Of a DNA stretch of 64,000 bases, positions 8,991 through 21,067 are shown one piece after another. Under the pieces are notes generated by a model that was given only the letters and a program-made list of their open reading frames with translations, did no database searches and had not been told where the DNA came from. The DNA is from Physella acuta (taxonomy: Eukaryota; Mollusca; Gastropoda; Physidae), in NCBI RefSeq assembly GCF_028476545.1, contig NW_026731680.1, forward strand, positions 780,501-844,500, read 5' to 3'. The position numbers and the translations under genes were made by a program. How positions within the stretch are numbered: the stretch's first letter is position 1; every line of letters starts with the position of its first letter.

Positions 8991-10548
8991 TGTTACGGTC
9001 AAAGCCCGAAGTGCGGCCAATGCTAGGATTGGCCGGCCTATCCGCGCGTTGGCCGGCTCTCTTGGCCAAAGCCCGAAGAACTTAGCACTCAGATCGTATT
9101 TCGTACATTGGCCGGCCAATGCGCGCACTGGCCAGGACGTACTGGCCAAAGACCGAAGCGCTTAAACTTGACAGCGTATTGTGTACATTGGCCGGCCAAT
9201 GCGCGCACTGGCCGAGATGTCCTGGCCAATGTTCTATCTAGACTAAGTTGTGATCGCATTTTCATTAATCTGGGTGCGTTTTCATTGAGAGTAACGTATT
9301 GTTCAGCTCTTGTTTGTATAGCATTCTATATGCAAGGCGACATGGATCAAAAGGGCCGTCAGACCATGAGACAGACATAGCAGATGGCTGTCAAAAGAAA
9401 AAAATGTAAATCCATGTTAGTTTCCATATATGGGCTCTCGATAAAATTATTACTGAGGAAGATCTTGAGAACATTGAACAAGAAATGGAGGTTGCCATGA
9501 ATGCAACGACATCCTCAGCTAACACATCTACTGCCGTGGCGGAACGCCCAGACCAGATGCGTGACAATAATGTTGCCAACAGATTCTATATAGTTTGTGA
9601 AAAACATTGTAGTTCAGCTCATTCTTTTGGATCCTGTGGCAACGATGTCCATGCTATTTGTGGAATACCCAATGAAGCAGACGAAGGGTACGGAGGGAAC
9701 ATTACCTGCAGATTGTGTCACAACAAACAAGACATCATGGAACACAGATCAGCAGCTCATACTGGCTTGCAAACTCAAGGTGCTAAGATGCTTAAAACAT
9801 CAAATACAAAATTTAAAGATGCTGAAGTGGATGACAATGTACGCTTTCGTTTTCCAAATGTTGACAGAGATCACGGCGATCCGCGAAGCGTGATTGCAGT
9901 TGTCATGAGCGTCGAGGGTGGTTTCTACAAATTAGGAACGGAACATGGTGTTCCAAAACAACTGTATGCTAGAAGTGAGTTTTCAATTCTTCACGAAAAA
10001 CTGCTCTTATTGTCGTCAGTTGGCACTGAGAAAAAATCACTACGAACCATCGCATCTTCACAATCATTGACTGGGGGCCAAGGCTATACTCGCTGCAATT
10101 ACACAACTAAGTGCACAACAAATCGCTGCAAGTGTAAAAATAAAAAGCTGCTATGTAATTCTAAATGCCATAAAAGTTCAACTTGTTGTAACAAATGATG
10201 ATATTGATAGATTGAGACTATAGTACAATAAAAAATTTAAATGATTCTGTCTTTTACTTTAATTAATAATCAATAAAGACTTAATTTCATGATCCTTAGG
10301 GCATAAAAAAAAACCCAAAATCTGCTCATGATCTTCTAATTCGGACTTTGGCCGGTCATCCCTAGCCAGATGATCTTCTAATTAAGACTTTGGCCGGTCC
10401 ACCATGGCCAGTCCGCGGACTGGCCGGCCAAAGGCCGAAATCAAGCAAAGTTTCGGACTTTGACCGACCTATGGGAGGCGATATTGGCCAATGCGTGGAT
10501 TGGCCGGCCAATCCTAGCATTGGCCGACTTCGGGCTTTGACCGTAACA
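8991..10548 (+). mobile_element. Ginger-like DNA transposon, internally reduced
   Basis: The 1558-bp element begins TGTTACGGTCAAAGCCCGAAG and ends with its reverse complement, with inverted terminal similarity continuing for about 45 bp. TATA directly precedes and follows it, a plausible 4-bp target duplication. Ginger elements are known for TGTNR termini, 4-bp duplications and a gypsy-type integrase; TGTTA fits. Subterminal regions contain repeated 'ttggccggccaatgcg' palindromic motifs, including a near-exact pair at about 9105-9133 and 9185-9213. The only coding segment (9485-10198) is the part normally found after the integrase core; no DDE core is visible in 1.5 kb. The copy therefore looks non-autonomous, or is a distinct short element carrying only the C-terminal domain. 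Confidence 0.75.
9485..10198 (+). CDS. Ginger/KRBA2-type transposon protein, C-terminal half (zinc finger, GPY/F-like and Cys-rich tail)
   Basis: An intact 237-residue ORF inside the Ginger-like element. Residues about 36-85 carry a Cys/His-rich finger (CEKHCSSAH...CGNDVHAICG...CRLCHNK), PHD-like in spacing. Residues about 112-180 resemble the post-integrase GPY/F-like domain seen in KRAB-A-domain-containing protein 2 (KRBA2) and related proteins (VDDNVRFRFPNVDRDHGDPR, then YKLGTEHGVPKQLYAR). The tail from about residue 200 has a conserved-looking cysteine cluster (GGQGYTRC, TNRCKCKNKKLLCNSKCH, CCNK). The expected N-terminal integrase is absent, and the start Met lies within the region that would follow it. 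Candidate AATAAA-like signals follow at about 10228 and 10270. It may be a relic or a stand-alone DNA-binding protein; family assignment is from memory of motifs. Confidence 0.62.
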   Translation: MEVAMNATTSSANTSTAVAERPDQMRDNNVANRFYIVCEKHCSSAHSFGSCGNDVHAICGIPNEADEGYGGNITCRLCHNKQDIMEHRSAAHTGLQTQGAKMLKTSNTKFKDAEVDDNVRFRFPNVDRDHGDPRSVIAVVMSVEGGFYKLGTEHGVPKQLYARSEFSILHEKLLLLSSVGTEKKSLRTIASSQSLTGGQGYTRCNYTTKCTTNRCKCKNKKLLCNSKCHKSSTCCNK

Positions 10549-10591
10549 TATACATACTGTTCGAACTCAATTAAATTTATGCACGCTATGC

Positions 10592-10596
<5 letters not shown>

Positions 10597-10658
<62 letters not shown>
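10597..10658. repeat. (AT)n microsatellite
   Basis: A pure (AT) run just outside the right end of the Ginger-like element. Confidence 0.97.
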
Positions 10659-10660
<2 letters not shown>

Positions 10661-11059
10661 AATATATTGTACGACTAGTTCAGTTTGTAATTAACTATGA
10701 TTGTAATAACTACATTGTGGTGTAATAGGTAATATTATCAAAAACCTTTATTGTAGATGGAAACTTATCGTGGATTGAAATGTATTTTGTAACACTTTTT
10801 CTAATTGAGAAGATTTACATCTATTCTTATACAACAGTCTATTATAACAACCTGTATTTTTTGTGGGATTTTTTTTCGTGTGTTTTTGTGTTAATATAAG
10901 GCAAGATGGCCGTCATTTTGAAGCTTAGTTATTGTGGTGGTGGTGATTGGGGGGGGGGGGGGGGGCGCTCCAATACCTAACTAAATTCTCACTTCCAACG
11001 CCATTGAAACTCACATACATAAATTTTTATTGTATTTATGTGTATGCATGCATGCATAT
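10659..11059. other. Intergenic DNA, nothing recognised
   Basis: AT-rich single-copy-looking sequence with one poly-G run at about 10950-10965. No coding exon or element end is seen. Confidence 0.5.
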
Positions 11060-11262
11060 GAGGCGGCGTGGCCTAGCGGTAGAGAGCTGAACTACTAACC
11101 CGAAAGTCTCGAGTTCGCATCCGAGTACAAATCAATAGAACCACCCTCTGTCCAGTGTGATGGGTTCCAAACTCATGTTGGGGAAAAAAAAAGGTGCCGT
11201 CTCTAAAGTAGATTATCTCTACAGGAACATATAAAGGTTATGTTAAAGATGTTGATGATGAT
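11060..11262 (+). mobile_element. tRNA-derived SINE, family A, diverged body
   Basis: The head GGCGTGGCCTAGCGGTAGAG is an A-box-like segment and GAGTTCGCATCC is a pol III B-box variant. The body differs from other family A copies, and the tail is 'gatgttgatgatgatg'. The same tRNA-like head occurs at 13461 and 49071. Confidence 0.75.
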
Positions 11263-11590
11263 GCATATAAATGTTGGCATTGTTGGTTGCCTATAGATTA
11301 TGCACATGTTGTTCCTTACCTGTACACGTTGAGTATGTATAATAAACATGTTACCCTTTTTGACCCCGCCGTTTGTATTCTTTTAAATATCTGGCACTGC
11401 GCCAAGATTCGTTATACTCTGATAAAGGGGAGTTGACTCGTGACGATTCGTGGTGCGTGACTTTTGTTTGTGTACCGTTTTGTCCCTGAGTCATTTAGGT
11501 TCGTTTCTCATGTCGGTTTCTCAGTCAAATGTTTTGACTTGAAGTTTTAGTTTATTTCAAGTTACGGCAAGACAATACAATATCGTACAA
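11263..11590. other. Intergenic DNA, nothing recognised
   Basis: No gene, RNA or element end could be identified between the SINE tail and the large 18-bp minisatellite. Confidence 0.5.
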
Positions 11591-11599
11591 AATATTTAC

Positions 11600-12950
11600 T
11601 CTATCGTTGCTTGGGTGGGTATCGCTGTTGGGGTGGGTATCGATGTTGGGATGGGTAGTGCTTTTGGGGTGGGTATCGCTGTTAGGGTGAGTATCGCTTT
11701 CAGGATGGGTATCGCTTTTAGGATGGGTATCGCTTTTAGGATGGGTATCGCTGTTAAGGGTGGGTATCGCTGTTAGGGTGGGTATCGCTGTTAGGGTGGG
11801 TATCGCTGTTAGGGTGGGTATCGCTGTTGGGGTGGGTAGTGCTTTTGGGGTGGGTATCGCTGTTAGGGTGAGTATCGCTTTCAGGATGGGTATCGCTTTT
11901 AGGATGGGTATCGCTGTTAAGGGTGGGTATCGCTGTTAGGGTGGGTATCACTGTTATGGTGGGTATCGCTGTTAGGGTGGGTATCGCTGTTGGGATGGGT
12001 AGTGCTTTTGGGGTGGGTATCACTGTTAGGGTGGGTATCACTGTTAGGGTGGGTATCGCTGTTGGGGTGGGTATCGCTGTTGGGGTGGGTAGTGCTTTTG
12101 GGGTGGGTATCGCTGTTAGGGTGAGTATCGCTTTCAGGATGGGTATCGCTTTTAGGATGGGTATCGCTTTTAGGATGGGTATCGCTGTTAAGGGTGGGTA
12201 TCGCTGTTAGGGTGGGTATCGCTGTTAGGGTGGGTATCACTGTTAGGGTGGGTATCACTGTTATGGTGGGTATCGCTGTTAGGGTGGGTATCGCTGTTGG
12301 GATGGGTAGTGCTTTTGGGGTGGGTATCGCTGTTAGGGTGGGTATCACTGTTAGGGTGGGTATCGCTGTTGGGGTGGGTATCGCTGTTAGGGTGGGTATC
12401 GCTGTTGGTGTGGGTATCGCTGTTGGTGTGGGTATCGCTGTTGGGATGGGTAGTGCTTTTGGGGTGGGTATCGCTGTTAGGGTGAGTATCGCTTTCAGGA
12501 TGGGTATCGCTTTTAGGATGGGTATCGCTTTTAGGATGGGTATCGCTGTTAAGGGTGGGTATCGCTGTTGGGGTGGGTAGTGCTTTTGGGGTGGGTATCG
12601 CTGTTAGGGTGAGTATCGCTTTCAGGATGGGTATCGCTTTTAGGATGGGTATCGCTTTTAGGATGGGTATCGCTGTTAAGGGTGGGTATCGCTGTTAGGG
12701 TGGGTATCGCTGTTAGGGTGGGTATCACTGTTATGGTGGGTATCGCTGTTGGGGTGGGTATCGCTGTTAAGGTGGGTATCGCTGTTAGGGTGGGTATCGC
12801 TGTTAAGGTGGGTATCGCTGTTAGGGTGGGTATCGATTTTAGGATGGGTATTGCTGCTTGGGTGGGTATCGCTGTTAGAGTGGGTATCGCTGTTAGAGTG
12901 GGTATCGCTGTTAGAGTGGGTATCGCTGTGTGGGTATCGCAGTTAAGGAA
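11600..12950. repeat. 18-bp minisatellite with higher-order structure
   Basis: About 75 units of the 18-mer GGGTGGGTATCGCTGTTA with variants (GGATGGGTATCGCTTTTA, GGGTGGGTAGTGCTTTTG, GGTGAGTATCGCTTTCA). The variants occur in the same order several times (near 11650, 11840, 12080, 12450 and 12580), showing that multi-unit blocks were copied. It is intergenic. Because 18 is divisible by three, both strands are open for long stretches, but the translations are pure repeats and are not taken as genes. Confidence 0.95.
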
Positions 12951-13460
12951 AGGGTTGTATTTCGGGTCATGGATAGGGCCATTATGACGTTTAGACATGT
13001 CTAGGGTTACGGTCAACTTTAGTGCAAGAGTTAGATCTAATGTAGCGATACTAGAAAAAGAATCGAATTCATCGTGCCTGCGTACCAAGCTCTATTTCTT
13101 TTACTGTCACGATATTAAAATAGGTTTAGGTGAATCATACATGTCTTTAGATTGCTGGCATATTAATTTCATGTTTTACTACGGAAGTGTTTTAAAAGGG
13201 GAGGGGTGGTCGAGGTAAAATGCACCGGTATTGAAGTAACCGGATATTGTTAAAACTTTAAAATCTACGCACAATATATGCGGTGCTGGGAATTCCCAAA
13301 TGGTCACCTTCTAAATAAAATAATAATAAGTCACGAGAAAGTAACCTTGGGGCGATGATATCATAATCAAGTGAAAAATATTTTAAATTATTTTTATTTT
13401 CGCATTTTATATTCTGTAACTAAAAAACTAAACAATTCCAGGGCGTATATTTTAATTGGA
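12951..13460. other. Intergenic DNA, nothing recognised
   Basis: Mixed-composition sequence with short spurious ORFs only. Confidence 0.5.
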
Positions 13461-13680
13461 ACGGCGTGGCCTAGCGGTAGAGAGCTCAAGTCAATAGATC
13501 GTCCCTGAGTCCAACCAACTTTGATTGGTACCTGACTCAAGTTAGGGAAAGTAAAAGCGGCTGGTCATAGTGCTGACCACACTATCCACTCATAAGCCGA
13601 GGTTTCTGAAACAAATGAACTCTACTTCATCTGCCCCATTCATCTTGGGCAAGAACGGGAAAAGATGATATTTAATTACG
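13461..13680 (+). mobile_element. SINE family A, copy with deleted B box
   Basis: The head GGCGTGGCCTAGCGGTAGAG jumps directly to 'caagtcaatagatcgtccct', missing about 40 bases that hold the B box in the copy at 49071. The body (CCTGAGTCC, GGTACCTGACTC, CTGGTCATAGTGCTGACCAC, GAACTCTACTTCATCTGCCC, CTTGGGC-AAGAACGGG) is the best preserved in the window. This copy should not be transcribable from its own promoter. Confidence 0.85.
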
Positions 13681-15490
13681 TAAAGGCTATAAAAAAAACA
13701 GCTTCAGCTGAAGACAGCAAACCACAAAACATTGGGGAAAAAAATAATTGTCTGTTTATTCGTAGTTGAATTAGGCTGATTCAGTCGTGCTACATCTAAA
13801 CTAGGTTTAAACTCTAGCCTTCTTGGATGTCCGCATTAAAGATCTCTTAGGCAACACAGCTAAAATTACAATCTGAGCATTCATTGGTGTAATGACATGA
13901 AGGCTGTGAATCGTGTGAAACAGACATACTCTGATTCACCTATCCTACGGAACGGCAGAACTCGGAAAGAAACCTAAGTAGGTTAGTTAGTGTTATTCAA
14001 TGTAGAAAAAGCTCAAAAAAGCTTTTAAAAAAAATATACATTAAATACGTTTTTACATAGCTACACGCACAAACACTTCATTGGCTACAGTCATATCATG
14101 TGACCGCGCATGCGCCCTACCTACCACACGAACAGCCCCAGATATTCCACCACAAAATAACAACAGGAAGAGACTTCTAGAAGCCTCGATTTCGACCCAC
14201 CCAAAAAACAGTTTGGGTTATTGTTCTGAGACTCTAGAAATAGATCGCGTAAGGAGATACGTGTTGTTTACGGGGCGTTTTCACTAAACAGGCACGGATA
14301 GATTTATAGATAAGTGCTTTTGTACGAGGGTTTATTTTTAACGACAATAGCAAAATGTCAACACAAAAATACGATGTTGTCATTTAGGCAACGGGGACCT
14401 AATTCTAATGATTAGATCAAGACCTACTTTATATTTGAAATATCTCTCAAATATAAACTCTAAAACTGAAGATCTGATGGTTGAGTGGTAGAACCAGGGA
14501 TCTCTAGCCTGTCGTTTTAAGTTCGGAACCGTTAGACGCTAATACTGTATCGTTAGGTCAGTTCCTTCGATTCATTAGAAAAATAACAAGCCGAGAATGA
14601 AAGACGAAGAAATTAGGTTTCTTAACTGATAAGTATGATAAGTATAAGATACTAGACTTAATTGGATACACGATTATTCTGTTCTATAACATACGTCCAC
14701 ACAAGCAAGCAAACATTTTGGTGTCATCTCTAGCGAGACTTATCTTATTCAACAGGATAAAAAAATTGTGGTTTCTGAAAAAAAAATGTATATGTATTGT
14801 ATTTGGTATCCCCCCCCCCCCTTAAATATTTTTCATCAGGATCGTATGACCTCTGACCCCACCTTGTTGTTTTAGAAAAGTTAGAGTCTGTTTTCAATCA
14901 TAAGATTCCATCACAGACTGCACATCCCCCCCCCCAACCGACGCTACTACTCACAAACATGCTCTGCTTCCCTCTATCACCCCCCCCCCCACATCTCACC
15001 CCCCCCCCCCCTCTCATCCAAACTCTTATCTTCCTTAAAAAATCAAAACGCCATCCCAGCAGACCCCACCTCCCGTATCAAACGAAAACACCGACTTAAC
15101 CCTTGAGCTTTAACCTTTGAATGAACAGAGTAAATAAGCTTGACACATCTACAGACGAGGGTAGAGGATGCAAATACACGACAGGATCCCCCCCCCCCCT
15201 GTATAGCGTTCGGATGGTTAGTGAGACATATATGACATATGGAGCAAAGTGTTTAGCCCGCTCTTCTGGGCACTTGGCGGCTCCTAGCTCGACGTGGCAG
15301 AGAGTTAGGTCGTACGAGTACGTCTGATTTTACTTCCCTGAAACTGACCCCCCTCCCCCACGTTCCAACCTCGATGGTGTATGGAGCCTCGCTGCAGAAT
15401 GTCTGGACCTTGCTAAGTGGAGTTTAGTATTGACAATGTCGTCAATCACCTAAAATGGTCGCCTGAATTACTTTTGCGCATGAATTTAGG
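13681..15490. other. Intergenic DNA with poly-C runs
   Basis: Contains several poly-C tracts (about 14811, 14926, 14981, 15001 and 15190) and a weak tRNA-like stretch near 14470-14530 that lacks a clear B box. No gene recognised. Confidence 0.45.
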
Positions 15491-15499
15491 GCAAGTGTA

Positions 15500-15665
15500 T
15501 ACGTGCAGTGGTGTTGTTAGGGTGGATTGGTGGAGTTTGGGTGATGCGACGTAGTTAAGGTGGTGTGATGTAGTTAAGGTAGTGTGACGAAGTTAGGGTG
15601 GATTAACGTAGTTAGAATGGTGTAATGTAGTTAGGGTGGTTTGACTTTGTTTGAGTGGTGCTTTC
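15500..15665. repeat. Degenerate ~18-bp repeat
   Basis: Variants of 'gatgtagttaaggtggtgtg' repeat about nine times with heavy divergence. Confidence 0.6.
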
Positions 15666-15727
15666 AGAACAGTTTGTACGTTTTTTGGTTTATGAAACAC
15701 ACGCAAGTGTAATGCCAGTTTAGCCTA

Positions 15728-16312
15728 TTGTGTGATTCTACTTGAACCTACTGTACACATGTGTGATTCTACTTTAACCTACTGTACACATGTGTGATTC
15801 TACTTTAACCTACTGTACACATGTGTGATTCTACTTTAACCTACTGTACACATGTGTGATTCTACTTTAACCTGCTGTACACATGTGTGATTCTACTACT
15901 GTACACATGTGTGATTCTACTTTAACCTACTGTACACATGTGTGATTCTACTTTAACCTACTGTACACATGTGTGATTCTACTTTAACCTGCTGTACACA
16001 TGTGTGATTCTACTACTGTACACATGTGTGATTCTACTTTAACCTACTGTACACATGTGTGATTCTACTACTGTACACATGTGTGATTCTACTTTAACCT
16101 ACTGTACACATGTGTGATTCTACTTTAACCTACTGTACACATGTGTGATTCTACTTTAACCTACTATACACATGTGTGATTCTACTTTAACCAACTGTAC
16201 ACATGTGTGATTCTACTTTAACCTACTGTACACATGTGTGATTCTACTTTAACCTACTGTACACATGTGTGATTCTACTTTAACCTACTGTACACATGTG
16301 TGATTCTACTTG
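15728..16312. repeat. 31-bp minisatellite containing a palindrome
   Basis: About 19 units of 'catgtgtgattctacttta' plus 'acctactgtaca'. The unit junction TGTACACATGTGT is nearly self-complementary, so the array can form a series of small hairpins. Several units lack the 'tttaacctact' segment, giving a shorter 20-bp variant. Confidence 0.94.
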
Positions 16313-16594
16313 TATCCATCTACCCAGGTCAAATCTAATACCATCACAGCGCGCCGCGAGATGCCTATTTGTATGCGTGTTTAAAACTTGAAACCAGACG
16401 GGGAGGGTGGGGGTGGGGATGGAACAAATCAAATACAAACACATTTAGTCTCTCAGCATGACGAAGCAGTTTCCCCTGCATGTCGCTTTATGTCAGGATT
16501 ATTGTAAACAAAATTAATAGGACAGATGTACTCCTTGTAAAGAAACTAGCAGTAGCTAGCTTGATGTATGTTTGTCTAAGTTAAACATATAGGG

Positions 16595-17559
16595 CAGGTG
16601 TCTCCAAACTTTTCAGCCCGAGGGCCGCATTATCTATCAAATTTCAGTTCAAGGGCCAGTTTCTTACAGACATGTCTATGGGGTGGCGGAGCCCCCCCCC
16701 CCACGAAGAACATCTTCCCCCCCCCCCCCCCCTCCTTCAACGAAATATAATTTTTATAGACACATACAAAGTTCAAGCGCCCCTTCCTCCCCAGAGAGAA
16801 AAGAAAAGAGTCTGAAAGAAACACTGTTGGGGGCCGACAACACACTCGAGGTCCAAGTTTACTCTAAAATTGTTCTTAACGTATTTCATTCTTGAAAATG
16901 TTTGTTTATTCCGACCTCTCTCTGAACTATCTGTGATTGAGCACTTGTGATCTTATTAAATTCACCATCTTCACCACAGGATTCAATACACAGCTAATGT
17001 CCATATATTTAGCACACAAAGCTTGCTGGTGAATAATACAGTACAGGAACATTGGTTGTAAAATTTTGTCCAACCAAGCCTTTCTTTATGACCCTCATGT
17101 ACTTTCCTCCATCAACAGTCAGGTAACTGAGGTTAGTCCAGTACAAGTTATAATCAGCAAATATTTTTTCTTAATATATCCTCTCCGGTAACAGTGCTAA
17201 CCAAACCATGTTATGTAGGGAATCCATCTCTTGTGTTAATGTCTACATACACACCTCTAATGAACACAAGCAGTTGTGAGGATTTGAACAGCTGACCAAC
17301 TACTCGTCCATTGCAATTTAAAAATAGCGAAACTTGTTTTCATTTTTCGCTATGTGAGTCACAATGTTTTCACCAATGTCTGCAACACGTAATATTCACC
17401 CAAAGCTACATTTTCAAATTGTTTTTTTCTTTTTCTGGGCAAAAATCTTCAGCCACCACCAACAAACGTTTTGTCTGTGGACTAAAATATCTACGCGGGC
17501 CGGATGAGAGGACCTCAAGGGCCGCATCCGGCCCGCGGGCCGTAGTTTGGAGACCCCTG
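16595..17559 (-). mobile_element. hAT transposon, internally deleted, with perfect 8-bp target duplication
   Basis: Starts CAGGTGTCTCCAAACTTTT and ends AGTTTGGAGACCCCTG (inverted termini). ATATAGGG lies immediately before (16587-16594) and after (17560-17567) it, an exact 8-bp duplication diagnostic of hAT elements. On the minus strand at about 16920-17060 the translation CIIHQQALCAKY, then NPVVKMVNLIRSQVLNHR, matches the hAT transposase segment known from GTF2IRD2/ZBED-type proteins (CIIHQEALCAK...VNFIR...LNHRQF). Stops interrupt it (for example directly after LNHR), so this copy cannot make transposase. A C-rich MITE appears to be inserted within it. Confidence 0.88.
16646..16826. mobile_element. 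C-rich hAT-like MITE nested in the hAT element
   Basis: Left 'agtttcttacagacatg', poly-C runs, and right 'gagtctgaaagaaacactg' match the ends of the MITE family seen at 20848, 42545 and 44571. The host hAT sequence resumes with 'gggggccgacaac', so this inserted later. The left boundary is uncertain. Confidence 0.55.
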
Positions 17560-17567
17560 ATATAGGG

Positions 17568-19917
<2,350 letters not shown>

Positions 19918-20290
19918 TACGACATATACTTAAAATAAGATGGCCAGACAAAATATTAAACAAAGACCTGTGGCAAATTTTAAAGCAACAGCCAATAGAG
20001 AAAGATATCAAGGCCCGTAAATGGGATGGATCGGACACACGTTAACAAGAGAAAAAGAAAATATTGCAAAACATGCTATGGACTGGAATCCCCACGGAAA
20101 AAGGAAAGTGGGCCGGCCATATAAATCATGGAAATGAACGGTTGAGGAAGAGGCAAAGACAGCTGGGCTCACAATATGGGCACAGATTAAGGGAGCAGCC
20201 CAAAACCGAGTCCGCTGGAGATGTGTGGTTGCAGCCCTTTGCTCCCCAGGGGCCACAAAGGAATGATGATGATGACTGTATAATCGTATA
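19918..20290 (+). mobile_element. LINE 3' end, truncated reverse-transcriptase C-terminus
   Basis: Reading across frames gives LKIRWPDKILNKDLWQ, then PIEKDIKARKW, WIGHTLTREKENIAKHAMDW, HGKRKVGRPYKSWK and KGAAQNRVRWRCVVAALCSP. This is the tail that follows the reverse transcriptase in common animal non-LTR elements (W-WIGHTLR, GKRKRGRP, RWR-LV-ALCS). It is broken by at least one frameshift and a stop, and ends in a short (ATG)n/(GATGAT) tail, as expected of a 5'-truncated insertion. Confidence 0.78.
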
Positions 20291-20415
20291 ATACGTGAAT
20301 ATGAGATCGATGTATCGACTCTTGCGCAGGTTGATTTAGGAGATTCAGTCAACTCTTTCATTCGATAAAAGTAATAAACGCAACATCAGACAGCTTAAAA
20401 TCTTACGGTCATGGG

Positions 20416-20540
20416 GCAGTGGTTCTCATATTTTATTCTATGAGCACACACGAGACAATCCATAGATGATGCTGAGCACACAGGATTTTGATATTTATGT
20501 CAGGTGTGTGCGAAAACTGAGAGAAAGCGTGGAAGGGGGG
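20416..20540 (+). mobile_element. Possible hAT left end
   Basis: CAGTGGTTCTCATATTTTAT resembles the common hAT start CAGTGGTTCTCAA. No matching right end or 8-bp duplication was found, so this is tentative. Confidence 0.3.
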
Positions 20541-20574
20541 GGGGGAGGAATTTCTTTTTCTTCTGTTGAATTTA

Positions 20575-20795
20575 TGTTGGAGGATTTAAACAACAAGTCC
20601 AACTTCGTGGATGAACTGGACTGTGGTCTCCAGATCAGCGGGTGGCCCATATAGTTTTTCCTTGAGTTGGGTGTGTAGGGACCAGTGTTTGGACGGTACC
20701 TGGTTGTACAAGGAGCAGTCCTATAAGACGCGCTCTGTATTCTCCGGGGCCATGCCACAAGGGCAAGTTTCACCAGACCCAACTTTTAGTTTTTA
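20575..20795 (-). mobile_element. LINE fragment, Jockey/CR1-like C-terminal zinc-knuckle region
   Basis: The minus-strand translation gives TCPCGMAPENTERVL, then DCSLYNQV, KEKLYGPPADLETTVQF and IHEVGL. It matches the C-terminal cysteine motif of non-LTR reverse transcriptases (CPCG...TEHVLQDCPLY...LWG...DL..T..FI...GL). A stop lies after ERVL. It is 5'-truncated. Confidence 0.72.
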
Positions 20796-20847
20796 ATGCA
20801 TGATTTGTTTTAGTCTGTTGTGGTCTGAAAATAATAGTCTGTGCGTG

Positions 20848-21058
20848 CAGAGTTTCTTCCAAGCATCTCTTCGCCCCCCCCCCCCCCCCCGAAAAAAATT
20901 TACCGCCCCCCGAACGAAAAGAAATTTATATAATTTATATAGAAAATATATACTTTTAACAGTGTCCGCCCTCCCCCTCCGAACCCCCGAAGAAAGTCTA
21001 CCGCCCCTCCGAAAATTTCAAGTGCCCCCCCCCCGGAGAAAAAAGTCTGGAAGAAACA
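20848..21058 (+). mobile_element. C-rich hAT-like MITE with target duplication
   Basis: CAGAGTTTCTTCCAAGCATC at the left and GTCTGGAAGAAACA at the right form imperfect inverted ends. CTGTGCGTG flanks both sides (20839-20847 and 21059-21067), a 9-bp direct repeat consistent with an 8-9-bp hAT-type duplication. The interior is poly-C blocks around an AT-rich core ('gaaatttatataatttatat') and has no ORF. This is the clearest copy of the family. Confidence 0.8.
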
Positions 21059-21067
21059 CTGTGCGTG

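Noticed and set aside
9485-10198. Host KRBA2 orthologue
   Set aside because: The ORF sits inside inverted termini with a 4-bp flanking duplication, has no introns and lacks the integrase part, so a transposon protein is the better reading.
11060-11135. Functional tRNA gene
   Set aside because: It has A- and B-box-like segments but no convincing cloverleaf or acceptor stem, and the same head is attached to a dispersed SINE body elsewhere.
11754-13088. Long ORFs (IPTLTAIPTL..., HPNSDTHPNS...) on both strands
   Set aside because: The 18-bp repeat keeps frames open. No non-repeat coding part, start context or splice sites support a gene.
14470-14530. tRNA-like stretch (GGTTGAGTGGTAGAACC)
   Set aside because: There is no good B box or body similarity to either SINE family; too weak to call.
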